Assembly (NCBI GenBank): GCA_035295745.1
Contig: DATGIL010000107.1
Span: 110,812-174,811, forward strand
Direction of reading: 5' to 3'
Source: JAIQFL01 sp035295745
GTDB lineage: Bacteria > Acidobacteriota > Terriglobia > Bryobacterales > Bryobacteraceae
Length of the DNA stretch: 64,000 nt
Shown here: one piece after another, positions 49,106 through 58,107 of the stretch
Numbering within the stretch: the stretch's first letter is position 1
How the letters are laid out: the number at the start of each line of letters is the position of its first letter
Program-made: the position numbers and the translations under genes
Notes under the pieces: model-generated
What the model was told of the DNA's origin: nothing
Databases searched by the model: none
Seen by the model: only the letters and a program-made list of their open reading frames with translations

Positions 49106-50816
49106 TATGCCGGAAGCCATGTTTAGCCGGCGCCTGTCCGCATCGGACGCGGCCTTTCTATACCTCGAGCGTAAGGAGATACCCTTATGCATCGCGTGTG
49201 TATGCGTGTTTGACGAGGCCATCCCGTTCGACCTATTCGTTTCAAACATCGACTCCAAGCTGCACCTGGTTCCCCGCTATCTGCAGATCGCGGTAGCGCC
49301 TCCCTTCGATCTCGGCTATCCAAGTTGGGAAGACGATCCGCACTTCGACATCCGGCGGCATATCTTGAAAGTGACGGTGGAGGCGCCCGGCGGCGAGAAG
49401 GAGTTGCAGGACCTGGCAGGCCGCCTTTTCACCCAAATCATGGATCGACGCAAGCCATTGTGGGAGATCTATGTAGTGGACGGACTCAAGGGTGGACGAG
49501 GGGCGTTGATTGTGCGGATCCATCATGCGTTGGCGGATGGCGTTGCGGGAGCTTCGCTGCTGAAGATCATGCTGGATCCCACTCCGGAAGGGTCGTTCGC
49601 CGGCCCCAAACGCCATCCTCCGGTGCGGAAACCGGCGCCCGTCGAGCATTCGCTGGTTGAGGCCATCGGCAGCGCCTGCCACAGTACGCTGGAAAACCTG
49701 ATCGCAGCGGAGGAAGGCATTCTGGATTTCACGCAGGGTCTGCTCAGTGAGCGCATGCAGACGGGGCTTCAGGAGTTGACCACCCTGTTGCCTGAGGTGG
49801 CCTCGCCAACGGCGCGGCTTCCATTCAACAAGCCTTGTAACGGAGACCGCCTGTTTTGCTGGGCTGAGTTCAACTTCGGCGATGTCCATGCCATCCGCGC
49901 GACTATCGGGTGCAAGGTTAACGACGTAGTGCTGGCGGTGTTGACGCGCGCCCTCACGTTCTATGCCATCATGCACGGCCAGTCCGTAGATCGCAGACTG
50001 CTGCGGGTCATCTGTCCGGTAAGCATCCGCCGCGAGGACCAGCAGGAGTCGTTGGGAAACCGGATTACGTTCCTGCCAGTGGTCTTGCCGATGGATCTGG
50101 CAGACCCGATGGAACTACTGAAGGCCGTAGCTGCTCGGACCGCGACTATGAAGAACACGCGGGCCGCCGAGTTGGTCGCGATTGCCTCGGCGTGGCTCGG
50201 GTCGGCGCCTCCCCCTTTGCAGAAGCTATTCTGGGGCGGCATTCCCTCTCTGATGTTCCCCGCACCGCTGTTCAACATCATCTGCACCAATGTGCCCGGA
50301 TCGCCCGCCACGTTGTATGCGGTGGGCAAGAAGATGATTGCCTCCTATCCGCAGGTCCCGACGGGTTATGAGCTCGGCGTGGGCGTGGCTGCGCAAAGTT
50401 ATGCGGGCAAGCTGTGCTTCGGACTGACGGCCGATTCCGAGGCCGCGCCGGATGTCACGGTACTGCGTGATTTCATTCGGGTGAGCTTCGAGGATCTTTG
50501 CCGTGCGGCGGGCGTAAAGATGACCAGGCCCGAAGTGGCAGAGAAGGCGGAGGTTCAGAAGCCGGACGTGAAGCAGAAACCGGCCGGGAAGACAGCTCCG
50601 AAGACGGCTGCGAAGGCGGTTCCAACGACGCCTCCGAAGACGGTTGCGAAGGCAGCTCCGAAGCCGGCTCGGAAGCGCGCGGGAAAGCCTGTCGCCCCCA
50701 AGACGGCGCGCAAACGCCCGCCCAAACCGCCGCCCGCACCGCCGCCTGCGCCTCCGCAGGAGGAGGTGCCAGTCGCGGAGCCGGTTGTAGAAGAACTCGC
50801 GGTCGCCGGCGACTAA
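49065..50816 (+). CDS. Wax ester synthase/diacylglycerol acyltransferase (WS/DGAT) with histone-H1-like tail
   Basis: This protein of up to 583 residues makes wax esters or triacylglycerols from acyl-CoA. The N-terminal half has FSRRLSASDAAFLYLE, PLWEIYVVDGL and the active-site HHxxxDG as RIHHALADGVAGAS (His154 catalytic). The C-terminal half has NDVVLAVLTRAL and FNIICTNVPGS, both conserved in the family. From about residue 486 an added 98-residue tail of Lys, Ala and Pro (KTAPKTAAKAVPTTPPKTVA, then PARKRAGKPVAPKTARKRP) is like histone H1 or the DNA-binding tail of PhaF, and ends acidic. ATG 49065 has GAGG at a spacing of 10; ATG 49107 is the alternative. Confidence 0.88.
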   Translation: MTKKPWDATPVASDMPEAMFSRRLSASDAAFLYLERKEIPLCIACVCVFDEAIPFDLFVSNIDSKLHLVPRYLQIAVAPPFDLGYPSWEDDPHFDIRRHILKVTVEAPGGEKELQDLAGRLFTQIMDRRKPLWEIYVVDGLKGGRGALIVRIHHALADGVAGASLLKIMLDPTPEGSFAGPKRHPPVRKPAPVEHSLVEAIGSACHSTLENLIAAEEGILDFTQGLLSERMQTGLQELTTLLPEVASPTARLPFNKPCNGDRLFCWAEFNFGDVHAIRATIGCKVNDVVLAVLTRALTFYAIMHGQSVDRRLLRVICPVSIRREDQQESLGNRITFLPVVLPMDLADPMELLKAVAARTATMKNTRAAELVAIASAWLGSAPPPLQKLFWGGIPSLMFPAPLFNIICTNVPGSPATLYAVGKKMIASYPQVPTGYELGVGVAAQSYAGKLCFGLTADSEAAPDVTVLRDFIRVSFEDLCRAAGVKMTRPEVAEKAEVQKPDVKQKPAGKTAPKTAAKAVPTTPPKTVAKAAPKPARKRAGKPVAPKTARKRPPKPPPAPPPAPPQEEVPVAEPVVEELAVAGD

Positions 50817-50913
50817 TGGTCAAAGCAGGGCCCGCAAGTGCTCCTGCCGAAACTTTACGGGTGTTCGCCTCGGTTCGGGGCGGGCAACCCGCGGGCGAAT
50901 GATAACCTGATAT

Positions 50914-53900
50914 TTGACACTGTGTCCTCGACGGTCGATCGTCAGCCGCATCTTCCTGGTGTGGTTTCTAGGTACTCTGTGTGCCTCGACACTGGGCGCG
51001 CAACCGCGCGCCGTACTGGTGGATGGCAGCGGGCCGTGGAGCGATGCGCAGTGGGCATTCACTGTCTCCCAGTTCAGCGGCCTCTTGAGCGATGCGGGGT
51101 ACAGCGTGAAGGTCGTTTCCCCAATAGACCTGCCCGGCTCGCTCGACAGCCCAAACATCCTACTCGCGGTGCCATCCCTGGTGAGCCTGCCATTCGACTG
51201 TTTCAACGCAATCGTCACCCATGTAAACAACGGAGGTATGTTGATTGCGAGTGGTGGAGAGCCGTTCCTCGACCCTCTCTACCTGACGCCCGATGGCCAA
51301 TGGCTGGACGCGGCCGCTTACCTGCAGGCAGTCGGAACACCCCCGCCGCAGGGGTCCTTTACCCGCCCCCCGATTCCAACCATCTCGCCGTCCAAAGAGC
51401 AGTACACGACCACTTCCGGGCTCCGCGTGCCCGTGGCGCGTAATCGCGGACTTGTGTCTTCTTCGTTTTCGGCAGGAGGCTACCGCGTGATCGGAGACCT
51501 CCTGTTGCCCGCCGCCACGCTGTTCGTCAATGCCACGTACTCTGGAAACCCATCAATTGGGTTTTCCGTTGGACACTCGCTGGTCGTCTGGCTGCCTTGG
51601 CCGCAACTCACCGATCCCCTCCGCGGGCAACTGATCGCCGCTCTCCAGGCAGCGCCGAACCGCCTCTATCTCAGTACCGCCGGTGCCGATCAGATTGTGT
51701 GGCTGCCCGGCGAAGCGATTACGGGCGGGGCGACAGTGTTAAACGCGGCGGCATCCCCAATGCAGGCGAATCTGCAGTGGTCTATCTCCGGACCATCGGG
51801 CGTCACCGCACAACCGGTAGTGCCGCTGAACCTCAACGCGGGGGAAACTCGCAGCGTTCCACTGAACATCGCGAGCCTCCCGAACGGGGACTACACGCTC
51901 CAGTTCCGCCTCATGATCGGAGGGCAAGAAGTAGACCGAATCAATAGCCCGGTCCGCGTGCTGGACCCCATCCTATCCCGGCAGCCCGATCAGAAAATCC
52001 GCATCGTCAACGGCGCCTTTTCCGCCGGTGGCCAGCATGTGTTCCTGAGAGGAGTCAATTACTGGCCTCGCTTCGTTGTCGGCCTCGATGCTGTCAGCTT
52101 CAATGGACGGAGCTGGCTCGAGGCCGACCAGTACGATCCGGATCTGATCGAGGCTGATCTCACCGAAATCGCGGCGCTTCATTTCAACCTGGTCAACATT
52201 CAATTCATCGATCTGGAAGGATTTTGGGCGCAGGAGGGGCGTTCGCTCATCGACTTTCTGGAGCGCTGCCGCAGCCACGGGATCTGGGTCCAGGTTGCCA
52301 TCCACACTACCAGTACCAACGCGGCGTATGCCGGGCAGATTTCGCCCACCCTGGAATCGTACCTCCAGGCCGCTTATCTTCCGGGCAACGATCGCGTTTT
52401 CGCTTACGAACTGCTGTGGGAACCGATGATCGGCATGCACAGCACGGGAGGACAGGGCAGGCTGGTCAATGGAGGGATAGTATACAACGCAGGCCGCCAG
52501 GTGCTCGACGCGGACTGGCGCGCATGGGTCAACGATCAATACGGCTCTGTGGCCAACGCCCAACAGATTTGGGGCTACGACCCGCCGCTCGACAGCAATG
52601 GACAACTCTCCAATCCGCTGGACGATCAGATGGAAACAGACGGTCCGTGGAGGATCATGGTGGCGGCGTATCGCCGATTTTTAGACGACTACCTGGGACG
52701 CAATCTGGGTGTGATCGCCCGCCAACTCCATCGCACCGATCCCGACACGCTGTTGACGTATCGTAATTGGGTCACCATGACGTCGGCCCACAATGACAAC
52801 ACCGGTTACGACATCGGATCCGGCGCCGCCCACCTGGATTTCTTCGAACCGGAACGATATTCGCCGGTGCTGCTCTGGCCGGACGACCGGGCCTATGGTT
52901 TGGTCGGCGCCTACAGCCGCTACCGGAGTGGCGGCAAACCGGTGGTCTGGGCGGAATTCGGCGCGGACATCGGCGCCGATGGCGGCAACCCCGCCTCTCG
53001 CACGGCTCAGGCAGCCATCTGCGACACGATGATGCGGCAAGTGGCGGATGACGGCTCCAACGGCGCTTCCGTGTGGTGGTGGCCCGGCGGGCGCAGCCCC
53101 CTGGACGGAGCCGACTTCGGCATCATCGATCCGGGCGGCACTCCGCGCGAATGTGCAGCGACGCTGGCCCAATGGAACGGGATCTTCGCGGCGGCGCCTC
53201 CCGATCTCACAGCCGCGCCTCCTGCTACGCTGACCGTCGATCGCGATAGTGACGCTCGCGGTTCCTATGGGCTGTTCCTCAACAACCAGGATCTCTACGT
53301 GCAAGCGCGCCAGGCGGGACAGTCCGTTGTATTGGCGGACCAGGGAACGGGCAGCGATACCTCGACCATGCCTCTGCTGCAGATCGGCAATGTGCCGTAT
53401 GGTGGCTCGGGGCCGCTCAAATTCGCCAATGCCGAGTTCGCGGGTATTCACGTATTGTGTCCGAGCCTGGATGTCACAGTGGAGAATGGGTCCACGTTGG
53501 CGATTCCTGCAGGCGCCACCTGCCAGATGACGCCAACGCTCGTCAATACAGGCGAAGCGCAGTGGCTTGCGGGTTCGGCGGCCATAGGGGGCGTAATCCT
53601 GCATACGAACATGGGCGATCTGCCGCTGCCGGAGCCACTGCCTTCGTTGCAAAGGACCGCGATGGGGACGCTGACAGTGACCATGGGACAGACCGGTATT
53701 GCGCTGAGCGGACGGATGAAAATCGGTGGCACTGGTGACTTTGGCGAGGTTCTCAACCTGATACTCGCGGTGGATTCCACGGTCACGGGCAACTGCGCGA
53801 TATCAGTGAATCCCGCCACCGGCATATCGGTTCCTCCGGTGGGCGCGACGGGAACCATCCAGATCTCGACATCGAACATATGTAGCTGGGCCGCATCGGC

Positions 53901-54468
53901 GGACCAACCCTGGCTGATGCTCAACCCGCCGGAGGGTGCGGGCAGCGCTGTAGTCACGTATACTGTGCCAGCCAATTACGGGCCCCAGCGCCAGGCGACG
54001 ATGCAGATCGGAAATTACGCGTTCACGGTGACCGAGGATGGCGCCTCTAACTCTCCCCAGGTGCAGGCGCCCTCACTCTCCGCAACAAGCCTGGATTTCG
54101 GAGCCGGGATTGTAGGCGCCTCTGGATCTCCACAAATGGTTCAAGTGACGAACAACGGCGCTGGCGCCTTAAACCTGTTAGCAATCACCGCCGGCGGACT
54201 GAACCGTGGCGATTTTGCCGAGACCGACAATTGCGGCGGCACCCTGGCGCCCGGCGCTACCTGTGCGATTCAGGTGACGTTCGCGCCAGCAGCTCCGGGA
54301 AAGCGGTCGGCATCGCTGTTCATTGCAGGGAATATCAGCGGAGGCACATTAGCCATCGATCTGTCCGGCACCGGTATGTTCGCCGGACCGACTCCCGCGA
54401 TTCCGGCGATCGTCGGGGATATGCGCCAACCGGTAGGCAACCTGAGCGGCGGGCGGCAAGGGCAGTGA
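50914..54468 (+). CDS. Large secreted GH5-like protein with BACON and Hydin/choice-of-anchor domains
   Basis: This 1184-residue exported protein has a leader (VSRIFLVWFLGTLCASTLGA). The first 350 residues are a flavodoxin-like or beta part (AVLVDGSGPWSDAQWAFTVS) plus an Ig-like domain. A cellulase-like TIM barrel follows (roughly 365-750) with FLRGVNYWPRF, acid/base Glu in AYELLWEPMIG and nucleophile Glu in PVVWAEFGADIG, as in clan A (GH5-type) glycosidases. Near the C-terminus are a BACON-type domain (SNICSWAASADQPWLMLNPP) and an ASPM/SPD-2/Hydin-like domain (LDFGAGIVGASGSPQMVQVT). The substrate is unknown. TTG 50914 is the likely start; no ATG precedes the leader in frame. Confidence 0.78.
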   Translation: MTLCPRRSIVSRIFLVWFLGTLCASTLGAQPRAVLVDGSGPWSDAQWAFTVSQFSGLLSDAGYSVKVVSPIDLPGSLDSPNILLAVPSLVSLPFDCFNAIVTHVNNGGMLIASGGEPFLDPLYLTPDGQWLDAAAYLQAVGTPPPQGSFTRPPIPTISPSKEQYTTTSGLRVPVARNRGLVSSSFSAGGYRVIGDLLLPAATLFVNATYSGNPSIGFSVGHSLVVWLPWPQLTDPLRGQLIAALQAAPNRLYLSTAGADQIVWLPGEAITGGATVLNAAASPMQANLQWSISGPSGVTAQPVVPLNLNAGETRSVPLNIASLPNGDYTLQFRLMIGGQEVDRINSPVRVLDPILSRQPDQKIRIVNGAFSAGGQHVFLRGVNYWPRFVVGLDAVSFNGRSWLEADQYDPDLIEADLTEIAALHFNLVNIQFIDLEGFWAQEGRSLIDFLERCRSHGIWVQVAIHTTSTNAAYAGQISPTLESYLQAAYLPGNDRVFAYELLWEPMIGMHSTGGQGRLVNGGIVYNAGRQVLDADWRAWVNDQYGSVANAQQIWGYDPPLDSNGQLSNPLDDQMETDGPWRIMVAAYRRFLDDYLGRNLGVIARQLHRTDPDTLLTYRNWVTMTSAHNDNTGYDIGSGAAHLDFFEPERYSPVLLWPDDRAYGLVGAYSRYRSGGKPVVWAEFGADIGADGGNPASRTAQAAICDTMMRQVADDGSNGASVWWWPGGRSPLDGADFGIIDPGGTPRECAATLAQWNGIFAAAPPDLTAAPPATLTVDRDSDARGSYGLFLNNQDLYVQARQAGQSVVLADQGTGSDTSTMPLLQIGNVPYGGSGPLKFANAEFAGIHVLCPSLDVTVENGSTLAIPAGATCQMTPTLVNTGEAQWLAGSAAIGGVILHTNMGDLPLPEPLPSLQRTAMGTLTVTMGQTGIALSGRMKIGGTGDFGEVLNLILAVDSTVTGNCAISVNPATGISVPPVGATGTIQISTSNICSWAASADQPWLMLNPPEGAGSAVVTYTVPANYGPQRQATMQIGNYAFTVTEDGASNSPQVQAPSLSATSLDFGAGIVGASGSPQMVQVTNNGAGALNLLAITAGGLNRGDFAETDNCGGTLAPGATCAIQVTFAPAAPGKRSASLFIAGNISGGTLAIDLSGTGMFAGPTPAIPAIVGDMRQPVGNLSGGRQGQ

Positions 54469-54504
54469 TTGCTATCGAGTGGCGCAGCTGTCTCGGGCCG
54501 GCGA

Positions 54505-55581
54505 TTAACTGCCGTCGGGAAAGCCGCCGCGATGCAAGACCATGGGGTAGTGCGGCAGGGTCTGCGGCCTGCGTACGGACGCCCGCCACCCGTCGGGATA
54601 CGGCTCGATCCCGCGCGATAAAGACGACTGATCATTCACGATTCGACTGAGCGCATCGCGGAGCTGGCGGATCTTCTCCTCACCGAAGCGTGCCTGCCAG
54701 CGCGCTTCAATCGCTCCCAGCAGACGATGACACTTGGCCTGGACTTCTAAACCCTTACTGGTGAGCTGGGCGACCTTCGTCCGCCCATCCTCGCCCGAAT
54801 CGACTTTCACGATCCGGCCCTTCTGCATCACACCCAACGCCATCGCGATGCCCTCTTTGGATACACCGCTCAGCATCGGGAGGTCGCGGACGCGCTTGCC
54901 CTGGCCATCGAGGACTCGTATGACGTTGGCGTAAACCGCGAGCGACCAGACCGATTCCTGTTCGAACTCTGTGGCGAGCGCTAACAGGACGCGCGACAGA
55001 AGAGCGGCTAGCGTGTCCGATGATTCCGAGGATCCGGCCGCCGGAGCCAGCTTCCGATCCGGCTCTTTGCTGAACAATCCGTAACCGAGGATGGGCAGGC
55101 AGTCGGGCAGCTTGGCGTCAAGCTGGACGGCGATCGCGCGGAGAGCCTCGCGCAAGCCATCGATGGCGTCGCCGAAGCGCGACCGCCAACGTGACTCGAT
55201 CGTGCCGAAGAGCGTTCTCCAGATTTCACGGGCCTGCCGCCCCTTCGCGGTCGGCCGGACCAGCCATGCCGGTCGAGGCGGCTTGAGGCGCGGATCCTTC
55301 GGGTCTGGCTCGACCACGATGTATTTCCATCGCTCCATGCCGTTCCAATTGGTCTTCGTGCGAGCGAGAGCTTCCACTTCCCGCACCGTAATCGGATCGT
55401 CGCCGACAAATCGCATGCAGGTGGAATACATCGCCATGGATACCAGCCACGGCCCTTCGCGCGATCCGCCGGACAGGCTGGTTCGGTGGGGCATCTGATG
55501 TTCGAACTCATTGTCGAATTCAATGATGAAGGCAACGAGCACTTGCGAGAGAAGCGCCGAAAGCGGCAGTGGACCTGTCAC
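54505..55581 (-). CDS. Internally duplicated MarR-like winged-helix regulator
   Basis: This 358-residue protein is made of two related halves. LSALLSQVLVAFIIEFDNEF aligns with LAALLSRVLLALATEFEQES, and FGTIESRWRSRFGDAIDGLR with LGAIEARWQARFGEEKIRQL. Between them each half has a winged-helix core: VREVEALARTKTNWNGMERW in the first, VRDLPMLSGVSKEGIAMALG with KVDSGEDGRTKVAQLTSKGL (the wing) in the second. The second half is the more typical MarR form. It is therefore a single-chain pseudo-dimer in which the halves could bind unlike half-sites. It lies downstream of the ADOP genes on the same strand (39-bp gap) and may control them (inference). Confidence 0.7.
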   Translation of the reverse strand: MTGPLPLSALLSQVLVAFIIEFDNEFEHQMPHRTSLSGGSREGPWLVSMAMYSTCMRFVGDDPITVREVEALARTKTNWNGMERWKYIVVEPDPKDPRLKPPRPAWLVRPTAKGRQAREIWRTLFGTIESRWRSRFGDAIDGLREALRAIAVQLDAKLPDCLPILGYGLFSKEPDRKLAPAAGSSESSDTLAALLSRVLLALATEFEQESVWSLAVYANVIRVLDGQGKRVRDLPMLSGVSKEGIAMALGVMQKGRIVKVDSGEDGRTKVAQLTSKGLEVQAKCHRLLGAIEARWQARFGEEKIRQLRDALSRIVNDQSSLSRGIEPYPDGWRASVRRPQTLPHYPMVLHRGGFPDGS

Positions 55582-55620
55582 GCTACTACTCGTACCGCAC
55601 CTGGCCCGCGCCAGACAAGC

Positions 55621-58047
55621 TCAGCGGGAGCGTAAGGCGACCAATGGGTCGACGCGCGTAGCGCGCCACGCCGGCAGGCAACTGGCCGCGACTCCGACAA
55701 GCAGGAATGCCCCCGCCACAATCGCGAAGGTTGCGGGGTCGGTCGCGCTCACGTGGAACAACAGGCGCGACAACAGGCGGGTAAGCAACGCCGCCGCGAT
55801 TGCGCCTGCGCCAATTCCCGCCAGACTGAGCCGGAGCCCTTGCTGCAGGACCATACGCAGAATGTCGCCTCGCTGTGCCCCAATCGCCTGGCGGATACCG
55901 ATCTCGGAACTCCGCTGTGCCACCGAGTAGGAGATCACCCCGTAGAGCCCGATCATCGCGAGCACGAGGGCCAGTCCGGCGAATCCGGCAATCAGATACG
56001 TAGTCTCCTGCCGTTGTAACAGTGCGCGGCCCACCAGGTCTTGCATGCTGATGGTGCCGTTGAGCGCCAAGTCCTTATCCACGGCCGCGATTTGCGAAGA
56101 GATGCGAGGCGCCAGCGACATCGGATGCAGGGAAGTGCGAACCGTCAACGACACCGTCTGCCAAGTCCATTGTGCATAGCTGGAGTACATAGCCATGGGA
56201 GGGTCGTTCTCGATATTGCCTGTGCGCGTGTCGCCGACTACGCCGATGACTTCGTGCGGCACTTGAAGCCGGGTGAAGGTGATATGCTTGCCAATCGCAT
56301 TCTGACCAGGCCAGAATCGGCGAGCCAACGACTCATTGATGATGACGACACGGGGCGCCTTTTCATCATCCGCCCAGCTGAAATCCCGCCCACTCATCAG
56401 CGGCACACCGAGGGTTTGAAAAAAGCCGGGCGACGCCCCGCTCCAGCGTGCCAGGGGACGCTGCGGCAGGGCGACAAACGGCTGGCCTTCGGCCAAGACG
56501 GCCGAGAGCACCGGCGGATTCAAGGGCACACTCTGCGAAATTGCGGCGGAGGTGACGCCGGGCTCGGTTTCCAGGCGCCGGATGATTTCGTGGACCACCT
56601 CTGTGCGCTGCGGACCGTTTGCATACTTGGTAGGAGGGAGCGCCAGGCGCGCCGTCAGCGTATGCACAGCATCGAACCCCAGTCGAATATTCTGCACCTG
56701 GCGGAAACTCTCGATCAGGAGCCCGGCGCCGATCAGCAGCACGATGGAGAGACCGATCTGCGCGATCACCAGCGTGTTTCGCATGCGATTACCGCGGCTT
56801 CCGCCCAGGCTTCCCCACCCGCTGTCGCGCAGGATGCCGTTCAGATCGGGCCGCGAAACCTGCAGCGCCGGAATCAGCCCAAACGCCACCCCAGTCGCGA
56901 TCGAAATCGCCGCAGTGAAGACCAAGACCGCCAGATTCATGCCGATGGGACGATATCCGGGGAGATTGTTTCCGGCATCCGCCTTCACCAGCCACTCCAC
57001 GCCCCAGTTCGCCAGTGCAACGCCCACGGCGGCGCCGGCGAGCGACAGGAGCACGCACTCGGCCAGTAATTGCCAAATCAGTTGCCGACGGCTTGCGCCT
57101 AACGCGGCGCGCAACGCCATTTCCTTGGCTCGCGTGGTGGCACGCGCCATCAGAAGCGCGGCTACATTCGCGCAGGCGATCAAGAGCACGAAGCCGACCG
57201 CTGCGACGAGAATCGTCAAAGTGGAGCGGATGCCCAGGGTGAGGCTGTCCTGCAGCGAGGTGACGGTATAACGGCTGTCGGCGGAGCCATCAGGCGCGCG
57301 GGGATGGTCGCGTTTATAGTGCTCGTGAAGCGCCTGCGCCTCTTCGCCCGCTTGCGCCAGCGTAACGCCCGGCCGAAGGCGCGCCAGGATATTCAGGTAG
57401 CCGGCGCCCTGCTGGATCTGTTCCGGCTGTAATCCGCCATAGCGAATCAGACGGGTGACCCAGACATCCACGCCCTGAAACGGGAATCGGTAATCGGGAG
57501 GCATTACGCCGATCACGGCGTAGGGCTCCTGGTTGAGCGTAATGGTCCGCTCCAGAATCCCGCGGTCGCCGCCCATGCGGCGCTGCCAGAGGTCGTGACT
57601 GATGATGGCCACGCCCGGCGCCCCGGAGGCGCCCTCCGCATCGCGGAACGAGCGTCCGAGGAGCGGATGGCCTCCCAACAGATCGAAGTAGTTGGGCGAC
57701 ACACGCGCAACCGGGAGTTGCTCCGCGCTCTCCTCACCGGTCAGGGTGAGCGAATCTCCCCCGAATGCGGCGACGTCGGTCATCAGGCGGCTGCCATCGC
57801 GGAAATTCTCATACGATGCCAGCGAGACCGAGTACCCGGTGATTCCGCGTGCAGGGCTGGAGGCCGTGATGGCCACCACGCTCGCGGGATCTTTCACCGG
57901 GAGTGGCGAGATCACCACTGCGTTGACGACGCTGAAGATGGCGGTGTTGGCGCCGATTCCCAGCGCGAGTGTGCCCGCGGCTACCGCCGTAAAGGCGGGG
58001 TTTTTTCTCATCATGCGCAGGGCAAACCGCAGGTTTTGGAAGGTCAT
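55621..58047 (-). CDS. ADOP-type duplicated permease without prefix
   Basis: This 808-residue ADOP starts close to TM1 (MTFQNLRFALRMMRKNPAFT). FtsX core 1 is CANVAALLMARATTRAKEMA with RAALGASRRQLIWQLLAECV, and core 2 is SSEIGIRQAIGAQRGDILRM. The end reads ACLPAWRATRVDPLVALRSR. The two periplasmic domains are shorter than in the PadR-linked copies. GGAG lies about 6 nt before the ATG. A second ADOP is 60 bp upstream on the same strand, so the pair may form one transcript, with the duplicated regulator gene after it. Confidence 0.9.
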   Translation of the reverse strand: MTFQNLRFALRMMRKNPAFTAVAAGTLALGIGANTAIFSVVNAVVISPLPVKDPASVVAITASSPARGITGYSVSLASYENFRDGSRLMTDVAAFGGDSLTLTGEESAEQLPVARVSPNYFDLLGGHPLLGRSFRDAEGASGAPGVAIISHDLWQRRMGGDRGILERTITLNQEPYAVIGVMPPDYRFPFQGVDVWVTRLIRYGGLQPEQIQQGAGYLNILARLRPGVTLAQAGEEAQALHEHYKRDHPRAPDGSADSRYTVTSLQDSLTLGIRSTLTILVAAVGFVLLIACANVAALLMARATTRAKEMALRAALGASRRQLIWQLLAECVLLSLAGAAVGVALANWGVEWLVKADAGNNLPGYRPIGMNLAVLVFTAAISIATGVAFGLIPALQVSRPDLNGILRDSGWGSLGGSRGNRMRNTLVIAQIGLSIVLLIGAGLLIESFRQVQNIRLGFDAVHTLTARLALPPTKYANGPQRTEVVHEIIRRLETEPGVTSAAISQSVPLNPPVLSAVLAEGQPFVALPQRPLARWSGASPGFFQTLGVPLMSGRDFSWADDEKAPRVVIINESLARRFWPGQNAIGKHITFTRLQVPHEVIGVVGDTRTGNIENDPPMAMYSSYAQWTWQTVSLTVRTSLHPMSLAPRISSQIAAVDKDLALNGTISMQDLVGRALLQRQETTYLIAGFAGLALVLAMIGLYGVISYSVAQRSSEIGIRQAIGAQRGDILRMVLQQGLRLSLAGIGAGAIAAALLTRLLSRLLFHVSATDPATFAIVAGAFLLVGVAASCLPAWRATRVDPLVALRSR

Positions 58048-58107
58048 GGGCAGCTCCGTTCGCCTATCAGACTACCGACGTGCCACCCCGGACAACGTTA
58101 GTACGGA

